Part shown: positions 26,577 through 36,983 of the stretch, in pieces
Layout of the letters: every line of letters starts with the position of its first letter
How positions within the stretch are numbered: the stretch's first letter is position 1
Assembly (NCBI GenBank): GCA_021773055.1
Contig: JAJFKV010000077.1
Location: 1 to 43,298, forward strand
From: Woeseiaceae bacterium
GTDB lineage: Bacteria; Pseudomonadota; Gammaproteobacteria; Steroidobacterales; Woeseiaceae
Reading direction: 5' to 3'
Length of the DNA stretch: 43,298 nucleotides
Position numbers and translations under genes: made by a program
The notes under the pieces: model-generated
What the model was told of the DNA's origin: nothing
The model's database searches: none
Seen by the model: only the letters and a program-made list of their open reading frames with translations

Positions 26577-29500
26577 GCGACCACCTCATTGTGCAAATCC
26601 TGCAATCGATTAACGTCGCTATTGTCGAGATACTCCATCGCGTGGCAAGTCGCGACGGCAGCCCCCAGAGTCGTGTAATACGTAACACCGCGTCGAACTG
26701 CTTCGGCGCGAATGGACAGTGACTCAACGATGGCCTGCTTGCCTTCTGTCGTGTTAACGATCAGATCAATCTCGCCATTCTTGATCATGTCAACGATGTG
26801 CGGTCGTCCTTCACGCACTTTGTTTGCGCGCCGGCATGATACACCAGCTGCCACCAGAAATTCCGCGGTGCCGTGTGTAGCGACGATATCAAATCCCATT
26901 TCGGTCAGTAAATTTGCAAGCTCTATCGCGCCCGGCTTATCACGCTCTCTAACCGATACTAGCGCCGCGCCCTGCCGAGGCAGGACTACTCCTGAAGCTA
27001 GTTGAGCCTTTGCGTAAGCCTCGCCAAAAGTGCGGCCCACACCCATCACCTCTCCGGTCGATTTCATCTCGGGACCGAGGATCGGGTCACTGCCCGGGAA
27101 CTTGATAAACGGGAATACTGCTTCCTTTACCGAAAAGTAATCCGGCACTCGCTGGTTGACAAAACCCTGCTCGGAGAGTGTTTCACCCACCATCACCTTG
27201 GCGGCAATCTTAGCGAGTTGCACACCGGTCGCTTTGGATACAAACGGTGCTGTCCGCGATGCGCGCGGATTTACTTCGAGCAAATAGACAACATCTCCCT
27301 GAATCGCGAATTGTGTATTCATAAGGCCAACGACCTTCAGACCTTTGGCAAGTTTTACGACCTGGGCTTCCAGTTCCTTCTGAATCTCTGGCGTCAGGCT
27401 GAACGGCGGCAACGAGCATCCCGAATCTCCCGAATGCACGCCGGCCTGCTCTATGTGTTCCATGATGCCGCCGATTAGCACCCGCTCCCCGTCGCAAATG
27501 CAATCGACATCAACCTCGGTCGCAAGATCCAGAAAGCGATCCAGCAAGACAGGACTGTCGTTGGAAACGTTAATCGCCGCATCCATGTAGACAGCGAGGT
27601 CTTCGTCGCTATGCACGACCTCCATGGCGCGACCACCGAGAACATAGGATGGTCGAACTACCAGCGGGTAGCCAACTTCCGGGCCCAGCCGCAACGCCTC
27701 GTCTTTGTTGCGTGCGGTGCAATTGGGAGGTTGCTTGAGTTCCAGCCCTTCGACCAGTTTCTGGAAGCGCTCTCGATCCTCAGCGAGATCGATTGAATCC
27801 GGCGAGGTACCGATGATTGGCGCACCAGCTGCTTCCAGGTCGCGCGCCAGCTTCAGCGGTGTTTGACCGCCGTACTGCACTATCACCCCTTTCGGCTTCT
27901 CCTTATCGATGATCTCCATAACGTCCTCAAACGTCAGGGACTCGAAATACAGACGATCTGATGTGTCAAAATCCGTCGAAACCGTCTCCGGATTGCAGTT
28001 GACCATGATGGTCTCGTACCCGGACTCCTTGAGTGCCAATGCTGCATGTACGCAGCAATAGTCGAACTCGATGCCCTGGCCGATACGATTTGGCCCACCG
28101 CCGAGGATCATTATTTTGGGCTTGTCCGTTACGTCTGCCTCGCATTCTTCCTCATAGGTCGAATACAGATAAGCGGTCGATGTTGAAAACTCGGCAGCGC
28201 ATGTATCCACTCGTTTGTAAACCGGCCGAATGTTCAGCTCCAGCCGACGTTTACGCACCTCACTTTCAGCGACATCGAGCATGTTGGCCATGCGTGCGTC
28301 GGAAAACCCCTTACGCTTCATTGCGCGCAGCAGACTCTCATCGAGTCCAGCGAGACCCGCCTCCCGGATGCGGCTTTCCGCATTAACCAGATCGGCGATC
28401 TGGACGAGGAACCACTGGTCGATCCTGGTCAACTTCGCTACATCATCGAACGAATAGCCATGGCGCAAAGCATCTGCGACGTACAGCAGGCGGTCCGGAC
28501 CCGGCATTCTGAGTTCCTGGCGCAGGTGATCCCTGTCCGCGTCAGTGACTATCGGCCCGCAAATCTCGTTAAGACCATCGATGCCTGTTTCGAGACCGCG
28601 CAACGCTTTTTGCAACGACTCCTGAAAATTTCGGCCTATGGCCATAACTTCGCCGACCGACTTCATCTGCGTCGTCAGGCGGTCATTGGCACCCGGAAAC
28701 TTCTCAAACGTGAAGCGCGGAATCTTTGTGACGACATAGTCGATAGTGGGCTCGAACGATGCCGGCGTAGCGCCCCCTGTGATTTCGTTCTTAAGCTCGT
28801 CCAGCGTATAGCCGATCGCGAGCTTTGCCGCGACTTTCGCGATCGGGAAACCGGTTGCTTTCGATGCCAATGCCGAGGACCGAGAAACGCGTGGATTCAT
28901 CTCAATGATCAGTACCCGGCCTGTATCCGGGCAGATAGCAAACTGAACGTTCGATCCGCCGGTCTCAACTCCGATTTTCCGCAATACATCGATTGACGCG
29001 TTACGAAGGCGCTGGTACTCCTTGTCCGTCAGCGTCTGGGCAGGCGCGACGGTGATGGAGTCTCCCGTATGCACGCCCATCGGATCGAAGTTCTCTATCG
29101 CACAAACGATGATGCAGTTGTCGTTTCTATCGCGAACGACTTCCATCTCGAATTCTTTCCAGCCAATCACTGACTCTTCAAGCAAGACCTCAGTCGTCGG
29201 GGACATTTCCAGACCATGCGTGACAATGCGTTCAAATTCTTCCCGGTTGTACGCAATGCCGCCGCCCGTTCCGCCGAGTGTGAATGACGGTCGGATGATC
29301 GTTGGAAAACCGATACCGGTCTGCTTCTCGAGCGCCTCTTCCATCGAGTGTGCTATTTCGGCCCGCGGACTTTCCAGGCCGATCTCTTCCATGGCTTTAC
29401 GAAATAAATCGCGGTCTTCTGCCATGTCGATGGCTTCGCGCGACGCCGCGATCAGTTCAACATTGTACTTCTCGAGCACGCCCTCACGAGCGAGATCGAG

Positions 29501-29797
29501 CGCACAGTTCAACGCCGTTTGCCCACCCATTGTCGGCAATAACGCATCAGGCCGTTCTTTCGCAATAATCCGCTCGACCGCCGCCCATTGCACTGGCTCA
29601 ATGTAAACGGCGTCGGCCATCTCCGGATCCGTCATGATGGTTGCAGGATTGGAGTTAACGAGGATGACCCGGTAGCCCTCCTCCCGCAGCGCCTTGCAGG
29701 CCTGGGCACCGGAATAGTCGAACTCGCAAGCCTGACCAATAACAATTGGCCCTGCGCCGATAATCAGGATGCTGTCTATGTCAGTGCGTTTTGGCAT
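26573..29797 (-). CDS. carB: carbamoyl-phosphate synthase large chain
   Basis: CarB makes carbamoyl phosphate from bicarbonate, ammonia and two ATP for arginine and pyrimidine synthesis. The 1074-residue protein contains two homologous ATP-grasp halves (about 1-550 and 550-935), each opening with a [17 protein letters not shown] or [15 protein letters not shown] motif. The C-terminal ~130 residues form the MGS-like allosteric domain that senses UMP and ornithine in relatives. Length matches E. coli (1073). No insertion or truncation is seen. A 71-bp AT-rich gap separates it from carA. Confidence 0.98.
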   Translation of the reverse strand: MPKRTDIDSILIIGAGPIVIGQACEFDYSGAQACKALREEGYRVILVNSNPATIMTDPEMADAVYIEPVQWAAVERIIAKERPDALLPTMGGQTALNCALDLAREGVLEKYNVELIAASREAIDMAEDRDLFRKAMEEIGLESPRAEIAHSMEEALEKQTGIGFPTIIRPSFTLGGTGGGIAYNREEFERIVTHGLEMSPTTEVLLEESVIGWKEFEMEVVRDRNDNCIIVCAIENFDPMGVHTGDSITVAPAQTLTDKEYQRLRNASIDVLRKIGVETGGSNVQFAICPDTGRVLIIEMNPRVSRSSALASKATGFPIAKVAAKLAIGYTLDELKNEITGGATPASFEPTIDYVVTKIPRFTFEKFPGANDRLTTQMKSVGEVMAIGRNFQESLQKALRGLETGIDGLNEICGPIVTDADRDHLRQELRMPGPDRLLYVADALRHGYSFDDVAKLTRIDQWFLVQIADLVNAESRIREAGLAGLDESLLRAMKRKGFSDARMANMLDVAESEVRKRRLELNIRPVYKRVDTCAAEFSTSTAYLYSTYEEECEADVTDKPKIMILGGGPNRIGQGIEFDYCCVHAALALKESGYETIMVNCNPETVSTDFDTSDRLYFESLTFEDVMEIIDKEKPKGVIVQYGGQTPLKLARDLEAAGAPIIGTSPDSIDLAEDRERFQKLVEGLELKQPPNCTARNKDEALRLGPEVGYPLVVRPSYVLGGRAMEVVHSDEDLAVYMDAAINVSNDSPVLLDRFLDLATEVDVDCICDGERVLIGGIMEHIEQAGVHSGDSGCSLPPFSLTPEIQKELEAQVVKLAKGLKVVGLMNTQFAIQGDVVYLLEVNPRASRTAPFVSKATGVQLAKIAAKVMVGETLSEQGFVNQRVPDYFSVKEAVFPFIKFPGSDPILGPEMKSTGEVMGVGRTFGEAYAKAQLASGVVLPRQGAALVSVRERDKPGAIELANLLTEMGFDIVATHGTAEFLVAAGVSCRRANKVREGRPHIVDMIKNGEIDLIVNTTEGKQAIVESLSIRAEAVRRGVTYYTTLGAAVATCHAMEYLDNSDVNRLQDLHNEVVA

Positions 29798-29837
29798 TCG
29801 TTCTTAAGATTCTAGTAATAGTTTAGATTAAACATTG

Positions 29838-29860
29838 GTTATAAATAGTTGTTTTATAAC
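29838..29860. other. AT-rich hairpin between carA and carB
   Basis: A perfect 8-bp inverted repeat GTTATAAA/TTTATAAC with a 7-base loop sits in the 71-bp AT-rich gap between carA and carB. It has no T-run that would make it an intrinsic terminator. It could be an mRNA processing or stability element. Confidence 0.4.
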
Positions 29861-29868
29861 TTGTTTTA

Positions 29869-31026
29869 TCAAGATGAAAGCATCGCTTTCAGGCCACTCT
29901 TCTTTTGATCATCCATGTGCTGAATGAAGCGGTCGAACAGTGGCAGCAAATCGTGCGGGCCCGGGCTTGCTTCGGGATGGCCCTGAAAACCTAATGCGGG
30001 CAGGTCCTTAAAGGCGATCCCCTGCAATGTTCCATCGAACAGCGAGCGATGTGTCGCGACGACATTCTCGGGCAACGACGTCTCGTCAACGGCAAAACCG
30101 TGGTTCTGGCTGGTAATGAGCACCTGCCCTGTCTCCAGGTCCTGCACGGGATGATTCGCGCCGTGGTGTCCGAATTTCATTTTTGTCGTCCTGGCGCCGG
30201 CGGCAAGTGCCAGCAACTGGTGGCCAAGGCAGATACCGAAGACAGGTATTTTCGAGTTCAGGAACGACTGAATTGCAGTAATGGCATAGTCGCAGGGCTC
30301 CGGATCACCCGGACCGTTGGAAAGGAAAATGCCGTCGGGATTGTGCGTCAGAGCCTCCTCGGCCGACGTGGTTGCCGGCACGACAGTAAGTCGGCAATCG
30401 AGATCGGATAACAAGCGCAGGATATTGCGTTTGACGCCAAAGTCATACGCCACCACGTGGTACGGCGCTATGCGCCGGCTCATGATGCGCGGTTTGCGTC
30501 CAAAAGTGGTGCCATAGCTCCACTGATACGTGCTCGAAGTCGTTACGAACTTGGCGAGGTCCATGCCCGCTATACCCGGAAACTTGCTGGCATGTTTAAT
30601 GGCTGTTTCAACGGCCTGCTGGCCCGTCATAATGCAGGCTGACTGGGCGCCTTTTTCACGGATAATTCGAGTCAGCTTGCGAGTATCGATATCCGCAATG
30701 GCAACAGTATTACCCTGCCTCAGGAAACTCGAGAAGGTACGCTCCGAACGCCAACTGCTGGTCAGCATTGTGCTGTCCCGTACAATCAATCCAGAGGCAT
30801 GAATCTTCCCGGATTCCATGTCATCGCTATTGGTGCCGGTATTGCCGATATGCGGATAGGTAAATGTGACGATTTGCCGACAGTAGGATGGGTCGGTCAG
30901 GATTTCCTGATAACCGGTCATCGACGTATTGAAGACCACTTCACCGATGGTCTGGCCTTCGGCACCAATCGATGTGCCATAAAAAACCGTGCCATCTTGT
31001 AATGCAAGTATTGCTGGCGTGCTCAA
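29869..31026 (-). CDS. carA: carbamoyl-phosphate synthase small chain (glutaminase)
   Basis: CarA supplies ammonia from glutamine to CarB. The 385-residue protein has the N-terminal CPSase small-chain domain and a class I glutamine amidotransferase domain with nucleophile C266 in [10 protein letters not shown] and a downstream HPE motif ([11 protein letters not shown]). The start is a TTG at 31026, supported by GAGGG six bases upstream and by the family-like opening [17 protein letters not shown]. There is no ATG that would keep the conserved N-terminus. Confidence 0.97.
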   Translation of the reverse strand: MSTPAILALQDGTVFYGTSIGAEGQTIGEVVFNTSMTGYQEILTDPSYCRQIVTFTYPHIGNTGTNSDDMESGKIHASGLIVRDSTMLTSSWRSERTFSSFLRQGNTVAIADIDTRKLTRIIREKGAQSACIMTGQQAVETAIKHASKFPGIAGMDLAKFVTTSSTYQWSYGTTFGRKPRIMSRRIAPYHVVAYDFGVKRNILRLLSDLDCRLTVVPATTSAEEALTHNPDGIFLSNGPGDPEPCDYAITAIQSFLNSKIPVFGICLGHQLLALAAGARTTKMKFGHHGANHPVQDLETGQVLITSQNHGFAVDETSLPENVVATHRSLFDGTLQGIAFKDLPALGFQGHPEASPGPHDLLPLFDRFIQHMDDQKKSGLKAMLSS

Positions 31027-31080
31027 GTACGACCCTCACAATGAACCAATATCAGACCGTTTGAGGATCAGGTCATCGCA

Positions 31081-31101
31081 GTATCTGTTGATGGCAGATA
31101 C
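31081..31101. other. inverted repeat in the carA leader
   Basis: GTATCTG-N7-CAGATAC forms a perfect 7-bp stem. It lies between the terminator-like hairpin (31104-31130) and the carA TTG. Any role is unknown; it may be an operator or leader hairpin. Confidence 0.4.
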
Positions 31102-31103
31102 AC

Positions 31104-31130
31104 AAAAGCGGAAGGACTTAGCCTTCCGCT
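31104..31130 (-). terminator. Rho-independent terminator between dapB and carA
   Basis: The stem GCGGAAGG/CCTTCCGC (8 bp, 6-base loop; 31108-31129) is followed on the minus strand by TTTT. It probably ends the hrcA-grpE-dnaK-dnaJ-dapB transcript. If a carA promoter lies upstream of it (a TAAACT box at about 31160-31165 is a candidate), it would act as an attenuator instead. Confidence 0.75.
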
Positions 31131-31221
31131 TGCGATTTCGCTGACCACCCAGCGATCCGGCCTAGTTTACTGAAGGGTGGCTGCCCACGCCAGACTCAAA
31201 TGCTACTTTTTTGAGGCTAAT

Positions 31222-31920
31222 TCAGGATTTAGGGCGGCCCAGCGACACGTCCTGCATCGAATACAGCCCAGGCGCCTTTTCCACGACCCATTGCGCCGCC
31301 AATATCGCGCCATCCACGAAAACCTGCCGCGTGGTGACACGGTGCGTAAAGGTCAGTTTTTCCGTTGCCGAGAACATGGTGACTTCGTGATCGCCCGGGA
31401 CGTCGCCTCGGCGTTCCACTTCGAAGCGCACTTTGCCGGTTCCGATATCCCCGCGCGACGAGGCGATAGCCTCGCCTAGCTTCAGAGCTGTGCCTGAAGG
31501 TGAATCTTTCTTATGAACGTGATGTACCTCGGACACCTGCACTTCGAAATCATCCCCTAACGACGCTGCAGCGTCGCGTACAGAGCGTTCCAGCACAGCG
31601 ATGCCAATACTCATATTACGGTCGAAGACCAGGGGGACTTTTGCGGACGCTCTTTCCAGCAACCGCAACTGCTGCTCATCCAGCCCGCTTACGCCGCAAA
31701 CCAGCGGTTTCTGATGCCTGACGACCGCCGCAATAATATCCTGGGTAGCCTCGGGCAAACTAAAGTCGATAAGGACGTCTGCTGCAGCCAGCAACGGATC
31801 GATATCCTCACCCCGCTGCCAGATACCGGTCAGCTCAAGGTCAGCGCGCTGCAGAACGGAAGTGGCGATCGCCTGCCCCATACGGCCAGCACCGGCTATT
31901 GCTATTTGTATGGAATTGAT
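31222..31920 (-). CDS. dapB: 4-hydroxy-tetrahydrodipicolinate reductase, probable non-canonical start
   Basis: DapB reduces HTPA with NAD(P)H in lysine/diaminopimelate synthesis. The catalytic block HHVHKKDSPSGTALKLGEAI is intact. The nucleotide loop IAIAGAGRMGQAI is encoded partly upstream of the first ATG (31881), and no ATG, GTG or TTG lies between that loop and the upstream in-frame stop. The best start is ATC at 31920, with GAGGGG six bases upstream, giving a natural opening (M)NSIQIAIAGAGRMG and 232 residues. An ATA at 31911 is another option. The protein is shorter than E. coli DapB (273), mainly from a deletion after the first strand-helix unit. A sequencing error at the start codon is possible. 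Confidence 0.85.
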   Translation of the reverse strand: MNSIQIAIAGAGRMGQAIATSVLQRADLELTGIWQRGEDIDPLLAAADVLIDFSLPEATQDIIAAVVRHQKPLVCGVSGLDEQQLRLLERASAKVPLVFDRNMSIGIAVLERSVRDAAASLGDDFEVQVSEVHHVHKKDSPSGTALKLGEAIASSRGDIGTGKVRFEVERRGDVPGDHEVTMFSATEKLTFTHRVTTRQVFVDGAILAAQWVVEKAPGLYSMQDVSLGRPKS

Positions 31921-31983
31921 GGCGCGCCCCTCAACGTGGAATCGCCAATACTACTATCGGGCCGATCGTTTTGACTTTTTTTG

Positions 31984-33120
31984 TTAGCTGATACGATCAA
32001 AAAACCGTTTCACGGTGTCCAGCCATCCATCGGCCCTTGGACTGTGTTTGTCGCCACCCGTTCTTAAGGACGCATCGAACTTTTCAAGCAGCTCCTGCTG
32101 CTCGGACGTCAAATTAATGGGGGTTTCAACAGCAACCTGTGCGAATAAATCGCCCTGCCGAGAATCACGCACGGTGGTTACACCTTTGCCCCGCAAGCGA
32201 AAGGTCTTGCCTGACTGGGTCCCCGCAGGAACTTTCAGCGATACGTGCCCATCCAGCGTAGGCAGTTCAACTTCGCCACCCAGGGTCGCCGTCTTGAAGC
32301 TGATGGGTACTTCGCAGGCCAGATTGGCGCCGTCACGCTCGAATATCTTGTGCTTGCTGACTCGCAATTCGACATACAAATCACCTGCGGGTCCACCATT
32401 ACGCCCGGCTTCACCCTCACCTGACAGGCGAATTCGGTCGCCGTCATCAACTCCAGGCGGTACCTTCACCGACAAGGTTCGTGTTTTTCGAATGCGACCG
32501 CGCCCGTGACATTCATTACAGGGATCGCTGATCGTCGTGCCAACGCCCTTACACGCGGGGCAAGTCTGTTGCACAGAGAAAAATCCCTGCTGCATACGAA
32601 CCTGGCCGGCACCACCACATGTGGAGCAAGTCTCGGGCGTGGTGCCCTTTTTCGCGCCGGAGCCATCGCAGCTACCGCAACCAACCTGGGTAGGAACGTC
32701 TATTTCGACCGTATCACCGGCAACCGCTTTCTCAAGATCAAGTTTCAGCTCATAGCCAAGATCCGCGCCGCGAAACACCTGTGGTCCACCGCCACCGCGA
32801 CGTCCGCCACCGAAAATGTCACCGAAAACGTCGCCGAATATGTCGCCGAAGCCCTCGGCACTTTGAAATCCGCCATGACGACCTTGCCCGGCGCGTAGGC
32901 CGTCATGACCAAACTGATCATAGGTGGCCTTCTTTTCCGCATCCTTCAGGACTTCGTAGGCTTCTTTTGATTCCTTGAATTTCTTCTCGGATCCGCCCTT
33001 GTCATCTTTATTGCGGTCCGGGTGGAATTTCATGGCAAGGCGGCGATAGGCCTTCTTGATCTCGTCCGCCGATGCGGACTTCGAGACCCCTAGAACTTCG
33101 TAATAATCGCGTTTAGCCAT
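31984..33120 (-). CDS. dnaJ: chaperone DnaJ
   Basis: DnaJ is the type I Hsp40 co-chaperone that delivers substrates to DnaK and stimulates its ATPase. The 378-residue protein has a J domain with HPD at residues 33-35, a Gly/Phe-rich linker (about 70-110), four CxxCxGxG zinc repeats ([32 protein letters not shown]), and two C-terminal beta domains. It follows dnaK by 27 bp with no separate promoter seen. Confidence 0.98.
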   Translation of the reverse strand: MAKRDYYEVLGVSKSASADEIKKAYRRLAMKFHPDRNKDDKGGSEKKFKESKEAYEVLKDAEKKATYDQFGHDGLRAGQGRHGGFQSAEGFGDIFGDVFGDIFGGGRRGGGGPQVFRGADLGYELKLDLEKAVAGDTVEIDVPTQVGCGSCDGSGAKKGTTPETCSTCGGAGQVRMQQGFFSVQQTCPACKGVGTTISDPCNECHGRGRIRKTRTLSVKVPPGVDDGDRIRLSGEGEAGRNGGPAGDLYVELRVSKHKIFERDGANLACEVPISFKTATLGGEVELPTLDGHVSLKVPAGTQSGKTFRLRGKGVTTVRDSRQGDLFAQVAVETPINLTSEQQELLEKFDASLRTGGDKHSPRADGWLDTVKRFFDRIS

Positions 33121-33147
33121 TCTTATTCTTGATCTTCGAGTACTTGC

Positions 33148-35088
33148 TTATTCGGACTTCGACTTATCGTCGTCGCTGTCCTTATCAACTTCCTCGAACT
33201 CGGCATCTACAACGTCGTCCGCTGCTGCACTTTCAGCACCCTCGGCGCCTTCAGCACCAGCATCAGCTGCCTGCTCCGCGTACAGTCTTTCAGCCAAGCT
33301 ACCTGATGCTTCACCCAGTGCCGCCGTCTTGGCGTCGATGGAGTCCTTGTCATCACCGGCAAGCGCCGTCTTGAGATCAGAAACCGCGTTCTCAACCGCA
33401 AGCCGCTCCTCAGCCGATGCCTTTTCGCCCAGTTCGGTCAGCGTCTTTTCAGCCGCATGAATCAAGCCATCGGCCTGATTTCGGGTGTCAACGAGCTCAC
33501 GAAACTTGCGATCTTCTTCGGCATGGCTCTCGGCATCCGTCACCATCTGATCGATTTCGTCGTCAGACAGACCACTGGAGGCTTTGATAACAATATTCTG
33601 GCTCTTGCCAGTCGCCTTATCCTTGGCCGACACATTGAGGATTCCGTTCGCATCGATATCAAATATCACTTCGATCTGCGGCAAACCACGCGGTGCCGGC
33701 GGAATATCGGTGAGATCAAAACGACCCAGTGACTTGTTGTCCGCGCCACGTTCGCGCTCACCCTGCAGCACGTGAATAGTCACCGCCGACTGGTTGTCAT
33801 CTGCCGTTGAGAATACCTGCTCTGCGTTGGCTGGAATCGTCGTGTTCTTGTCAATTAGCTTGGTCATGACAGCACCTAGAGTCTCGATACCCAGCGACAA
33901 CGGGGTAACGTCCAGCAACAATACGTCTTTGACCTCACCTGCCAGTACACCACCCTGAATTGCTGCGCCGAGTGCGACTGCCTCATCGGGATTCACATCG
34001 CGTCGAGGTTCCTTGCCAAAGAAGTTCTGCACTTCTTCCTGGACCTTCGGCATACGAATCTGACCGCCGACCAGAATGACATCATCAATCTCGTTAACTT
34101 TGAGACCCGCATCCTGGAGCGCAATCTTGCAGGGAGCAATCGTGCGAGCGATAAGCTCTTCAACCAGAGACTCGAGCTTGGCTCGAGTCAATTTGATGGT
34201 GAGGTGCTTCGGCCCACTCGCATCTGCCGTGATATACGGCAGGTTAACTTCTGTCTGCTGCTGCGTACTGAGCTCGATCTTGGCCTTTTCTGCCGCTTCC
34301 TTCAGCCGCTGCATGGCCAGAGGATCAGCCTTGATATCCACACCGCTCTCGCGCAGGAACTCGGCTGTCAGGTACTCGATGACACGCATATCGAAGTCTT
34401 CACCACCGAGGAACGTATCACCGTTCGTCGACAACACCTCGAACTGGTGCTCGCCGTCCACTTCTGCAATCTCGATGATTGAGACGTCAAAAGTACCGCC
34501 ACCAAGGTCAAACACGGCAATTTTTGCATCGCCGCGCTTCTTGTCCATGCCGTAAGCAAGTGCTGCTGCGGTCGGCTCATTGATGATTCGTTTAACCTCA
34601 AGACCAGCAATCTTGCCGGCGTCTTTCGTTGCCTGCCGCTGTGAATCATTGAAGTAAGCAGGAACGGTTACAACCGCCTCAGTGACTTCTTCACCGAGGT
34701 AGTCCTCAGCCGTCTTCTTCATCTTCATCAGGACCCGCGCCGAAATCTCGGGCGGTGCCATCTTTTTGCCATGCGCCTCTACCCACGCGTCGCCGTTATC
34801 GGCTTTCGCGATGGTGTACGACACCATATTGATGTCGCGCTGCACGACGTCATCATCGAACTTGCGTCCGATCAGTCGCTTGACAGCAAATAGTGTGTTG
34901 GTCGGGTTTGTGACCGCCTGGCGCTTGGCCGACTGGCCCACCAGAACCTGGTCGTCCTTGCTAAACGCAACGATCGACGGCGTGGTGCGATCACCTTCGC
35001 TGTTCTCTATGACCTTGGGGGCATCGCCCTCCATGACTGCAACGCAGGAGTTCGTGGTACCAAGGTCGATACCAATAACTTTACCCAT
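33148..35088 (-). CDS. dnaK: chaperone DnaK (Hsp70)
   Basis: DnaK is the central Hsp70 ATPase. The 646-residue protein opens [20 protein letters not shown] and includes [23 protein letters not shown], the linker [11 protein letters not shown], and an acidic tail. I start at the ATG at 35088, with GGAG nine bases upstream. A TTG five codons earlier overlaps that ribosome site and is rejected. A sigma32-like promoter precedes it. Confidence 0.98.
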   Translation of the reverse strand: MGKVIGIDLGTTNSCVAVMEGDAPKVIENSEGDRTTPSIVAFSKDDQVLVGQSAKRQAVTNPTNTLFAVKRLIGRKFDDDVVQRDINMVSYTIAKADNGDAWVEAHGKKMAPPEISARVLMKMKKTAEDYLGEEVTEAVVTVPAYFNDSQRQATKDAGKIAGLEVKRIINEPTAAALAYGMDKKRGDAKIAVFDLGGGTFDVSIIEIAEVDGEHQFEVLSTNGDTFLGGEDFDMRVIEYLTAEFLRESGVDIKADPLAMQRLKEAAEKAKIELSTQQQTEVNLPYITADASGPKHLTIKLTRAKLESLVEELIARTIAPCKIALQDAGLKVNEIDDVILVGGQIRMPKVQEEVQNFFGKEPRRDVNPDEAVALGAAIQGGVLAGEVKDVLLLDVTPLSLGIETLGAVMTKLIDKNTTIPANAEQVFSTADDNQSAVTIHVLQGERERGADNKSLGRFDLTDIPPAPRGLPQIEVIFDIDANGILNVSAKDKATGKSQNIVIKASSGLSDDEIDQMVTDAESHAEEDRKFRELVDTRNQADGLIHAAEKTLTELGEKASAEERLAVENAVSDLKTALAGDDKDSIDAKTAALGEASGSLAERLYAEQAADAGAEGAEGAESAAADDVVDAEFEEVDKDSDDDKSKSE

Positions 35089-35129
35089 GTCAATATGCTC
35101 CAAAAAAGTAGTTAATCAGTTGGCTGTCT

Positions 35130-35157
35130 AGGTGGGGCCGGGTTCCGGCCTTTCAAG
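35130..35157 (-). promoter_or_regulatory. sigma32-like heat-shock promoter of dnaK
   Basis: Minus-strand CTTGAAA (35157-35151), a perfect -35 box, is followed after 13 bp by CCCCACCT (35137-35130), one base from the CCCCATNT -10 consensus. It lies about 40 bp upstream of the dnaK start. The spacer itself is a GGCCGG/CCGGCC inverted repeat. Confidence 0.75.
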
Positions 35158-35172
35158 TTAATATATGTGGCA

Positions 35173-35186
35173 TCAGACTAGTCTGA
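35173..35186. repeat. 14-bp perfect palindrome at the grpE stop
   Basis: TCAGACTAGTCTGA is self-complementary and contains the grpE stop codon TAG. It lies just upstream of the dnaK sigma32 promoter. It could be an operator or a chance palindrome. Confidence 0.5.
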
Positions 35187-35741
35187 CGCGACTATTACCA
35201 TAGCGGGCCGCAAAAGCCGGCCATTTAGCGAATAGCCCTTCTGCACGACCACTACGACAGAGCCCGGCTCAACGTCATCAGACGGCTGCATGCTGATTGC
35301 CTCGTGGTATTCCGGGTCGAACGGCTCACCTGCCGGATCGAGCTCTTCGATACCGAATTGCTGCATAGTGCCGCCCAGGATCTTGAGCGTCGCCGCACTG
35401 CCTTCGAGCAGGCTTTCGATGCTCGCGTTATCCACCGCAGCAAGCCCCATTTCGAGACTGTCTCTGACGGCCAGCAATTCCTTACTGAAACGCTCTAGCG
35501 CAAAACGGTGCGCATTTTCGACGTCCCGTGCCGAGCGCTTGCGAACATTCTCAAGCTCGGCTGCTGTGCGCAGATAACGGTCCCAGTTCTCTTCGGCTTT
35601 CGCTTTCGCCTGCTCGAGCTCAGAAGGCTCCGCTTCAGCCACCTCGACTTGCTCCGCGGCATTGACCTCAGCCTCGTTAGCCTCTGCGGCCACTGGCTGC
35701 TCATCAATTTCCTCGTCGGGTCGTCCTGCCTGTCCGTTCAT
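35178..35741 (-). CDS. grpE: nucleotide exchange factor GrpE
   Basis: GrpE releases ADP from DnaK. The 187-residue protein has an acidic, low-complexity N-terminus (about 1-45), a long dimeric helix with NWDRYLRTAAELENVRKR, and a C-terminal beta wing ending VVVVQKGYSLNGRLLRPAMV. Its stop codon lies inside a 14-bp palindrome. A sigma32-like promoter lies upstream. It is 89 bp from dnaK. Confidence 0.97.
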   Translation of the reverse strand: MNGQAGRPDEEIDEQPVAAEANEAEVNAAEQVEVAEAEPSELEQAKAKAEENWDRYLRTAAELENVRKRSARDVENAHRFALERFSKELLAVRDSLEMGLAAVDNASIESLLEGSAATLKILGGTMQQFGIEELDPAGEPFDPEYHEAISMQPSDDVEPGSVVVVVQKGYSLNGRLLRPAMVIVASD

Positions 35742-35809
35742 CTATTCCTGACTCCAATACAAAAGCATCGAACGCCGTAAGAGAGGCCGATGCACAAAAG
35801 ACGTCCGAA

Positions 35810-35837
35810 GTTTGGGGATGGGACGAAAAATATCAAG
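35810..35837 (-). promoter_or_regulatory. sigma32-like heat-shock promoter of grpE
   Basis: Minus-strand CTTGATA (35837-35831) and CCCCAAAC (35817-35810) are 13 bp apart, close to the sigma32 consensus, in the 131-bp hrcA-grpE gap. No CIRCE repeat (TTAGCACTC-N9-GAGTGCTAA) is present here. Confidence 0.6.
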
Positions 35838-35872
35838 AGCTATAGCCCATTAATCCACGAATTTGCGCTGAA

Positions 35873-36931
35873 TTAGCTGTTTTGACTCAATGCTGACTCA
35901 AGCAGGCGGGCTGTAACGTCGACTATCGGCACAACGCGGTCGTAGGCCATTCGCGTCGGCCCGATGACGCCAAGGACGCCGATGGTATCGTCATCGACGT
36001 GATACGGCGCCGTAATCACACTGCAGCCGTCAAATATGCGGTAGCCCGACTCCTCGCCGATGAATATCTGTACACCATCAGCATTGATGCTGCGATCAAG
36101 CAGATCGAGAATCAGCCGTTTGCGCGAAAATGCCTCGAAAAGGCGGCGAAGGGTGTCAACATCGGAAAGTTCGGCAAAAGCCATCAGGTTGGTTTCACCT
36201 GCTACAACATAGTTGTTGCCCGGAGTCGTCGTGCCATCCATCGCCGACTGCGCAACAGAAATAATCCCGTGCATCGTCTGATTCATGGAATCGCGCGTCG
36301 AATCGAGGTCCTCGAGCAACTTGCGGCGAACCAACCCAAGGTCATTTCCCGCGTAATGCTGGTTGATAAAGTTTTGTGCCTGCTGCAGCTCCGAGGCTGA
36401 GTAGTCTCGTTCTGTGTGCAAAATTCGATTCTGGACCTCACGGTCGTTCACCACGAGTATCACCAGCACGCGATTCTCCGACAACGGTAAGAACTCGATT
36501 TGTCGAAGCGTGACCTGCGGCGCGCGCGGCACTGTCACAACGCCGGCCATGCTCGTGAATTCGGACAACATATTTGAGATTGCGCCGACGAGGCCGTCCG
36601 GATTATCCGACTCACCACGAATTTGTGCCTTGATCTTGCGTATATCGCCATCGCCCGGCTGCTGATAGCGCACCAGCGTATCGACAAACAGTCGGTAGCC
36701 TTTCGGGGTCGGTATGCGGCCCGCTGACGTATGCGGCGCGGAAACCAGTCCCATATCCTCCAGATCAGACATCACATTGCGGATTGTCGCGGGACTCAGG
36801 TCCAGACCCGCATCTTTGGAGAGTGTTCGTGACCCGACCGGCAACCCATCGCGGATATAGCGCTGGATCAGCACGCGCAGCAGATGCTGGCCACGGTCGT
36901 TGGGTACCGGATTGGATACTTCAGCAGACAT
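35873..36931 (-). CDS. hrcA: heat-inducible transcription repressor HrcA
   Basis: HrcA binds CIRCE operators and represses chaperone genes until GroEL is titrated. The 352-residue protein has the winged-helix N-terminus (LLRVLIQRYIRDGLPVGSRT, then LSPATIRNVMSDLEDMGL) and the GAF-like HrcA core with GVLGVIGPTRMAYDRVVP near the end. No Shine-Dalgarno sequence precedes the ATG and a promoter fits only three bases upstream, so it may be near-leaderless. Its own CIRCE target is not in this window. Confidence 0.96.
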   Translation of the reverse strand: MSAEVSNPVPNDRGQHLLRVLIQRYIRDGLPVGSRTLSKDAGLDLSPATIRNVMSDLEDMGLVSAPHTSAGRIPTPKGYRLFVDTLVRYQQPGDGDIRKIKAQIRGESDNPDGLVGAISNMLSEFTSMAGVVTVPRAPQVTLRQIEFLPLSENRVLVILVVNDREVQNRILHTERDYSASELQQAQNFINQHYAGNDLGLVRRKLLEDLDSTRDSMNQTMHGIISVAQSAMDGTTTPGNNYVVAGETNLMAFAELSDVDTLRRLFEAFSRKRLILDLLDRSINADGVQIFIGEESGYRIFDGCSVITAPYHVDDDTIGVLGVIGPTRMAYDRVVPIVDVTARLLESALSQNS

Positions 36932-36940
36932 TGTTAAGAA

Positions 36941-36969
36941 ACGCTAGCAATGGGTTGGCGGTGGGTCAA
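36941..36969 (-). promoter_or_regulatory. hrcA promoter overlapping the nadK promoter
   Basis: Minus-strand TTGACC (36969-36964) and TAGCGT (36946-36941) are 17 bp apart. The predicted start site is within about three bases of the hrcA ATG at 36931. It overlaps the divergent nadK promoter (36955-36983). Confidence 0.45.
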
Positions 36970-36983
36970 GGGTTTGCCACAAT
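36955..36983 (+). promoter_or_regulatory. nadK promoter, predicted leaderless transcript
   Basis: TTGGCG (36955-36960) and CACAAT (36978-36983) are exactly 17 bp apart. The expected start site is at or next to the A of the nadK ATG (36990). No Shine-Dalgarno sequence is seen, which agrees with a leaderless mRNA. Confidence 0.45.

Noticed and set aside
31921..31983. terminator between dnaJ and dapB
   Set aside because: An ATCGG/CCGAT repeat with a nearby T-run is on the wrong strand and too short to call; dapB likely reads on from dnaJ.
35089..35103. TTG start five codons upstream for DnaK
   Set aside because: It overlaps the Shine-Dalgarno sequence of the correct ATG and breaks the universal [10 protein letters not shown] start.
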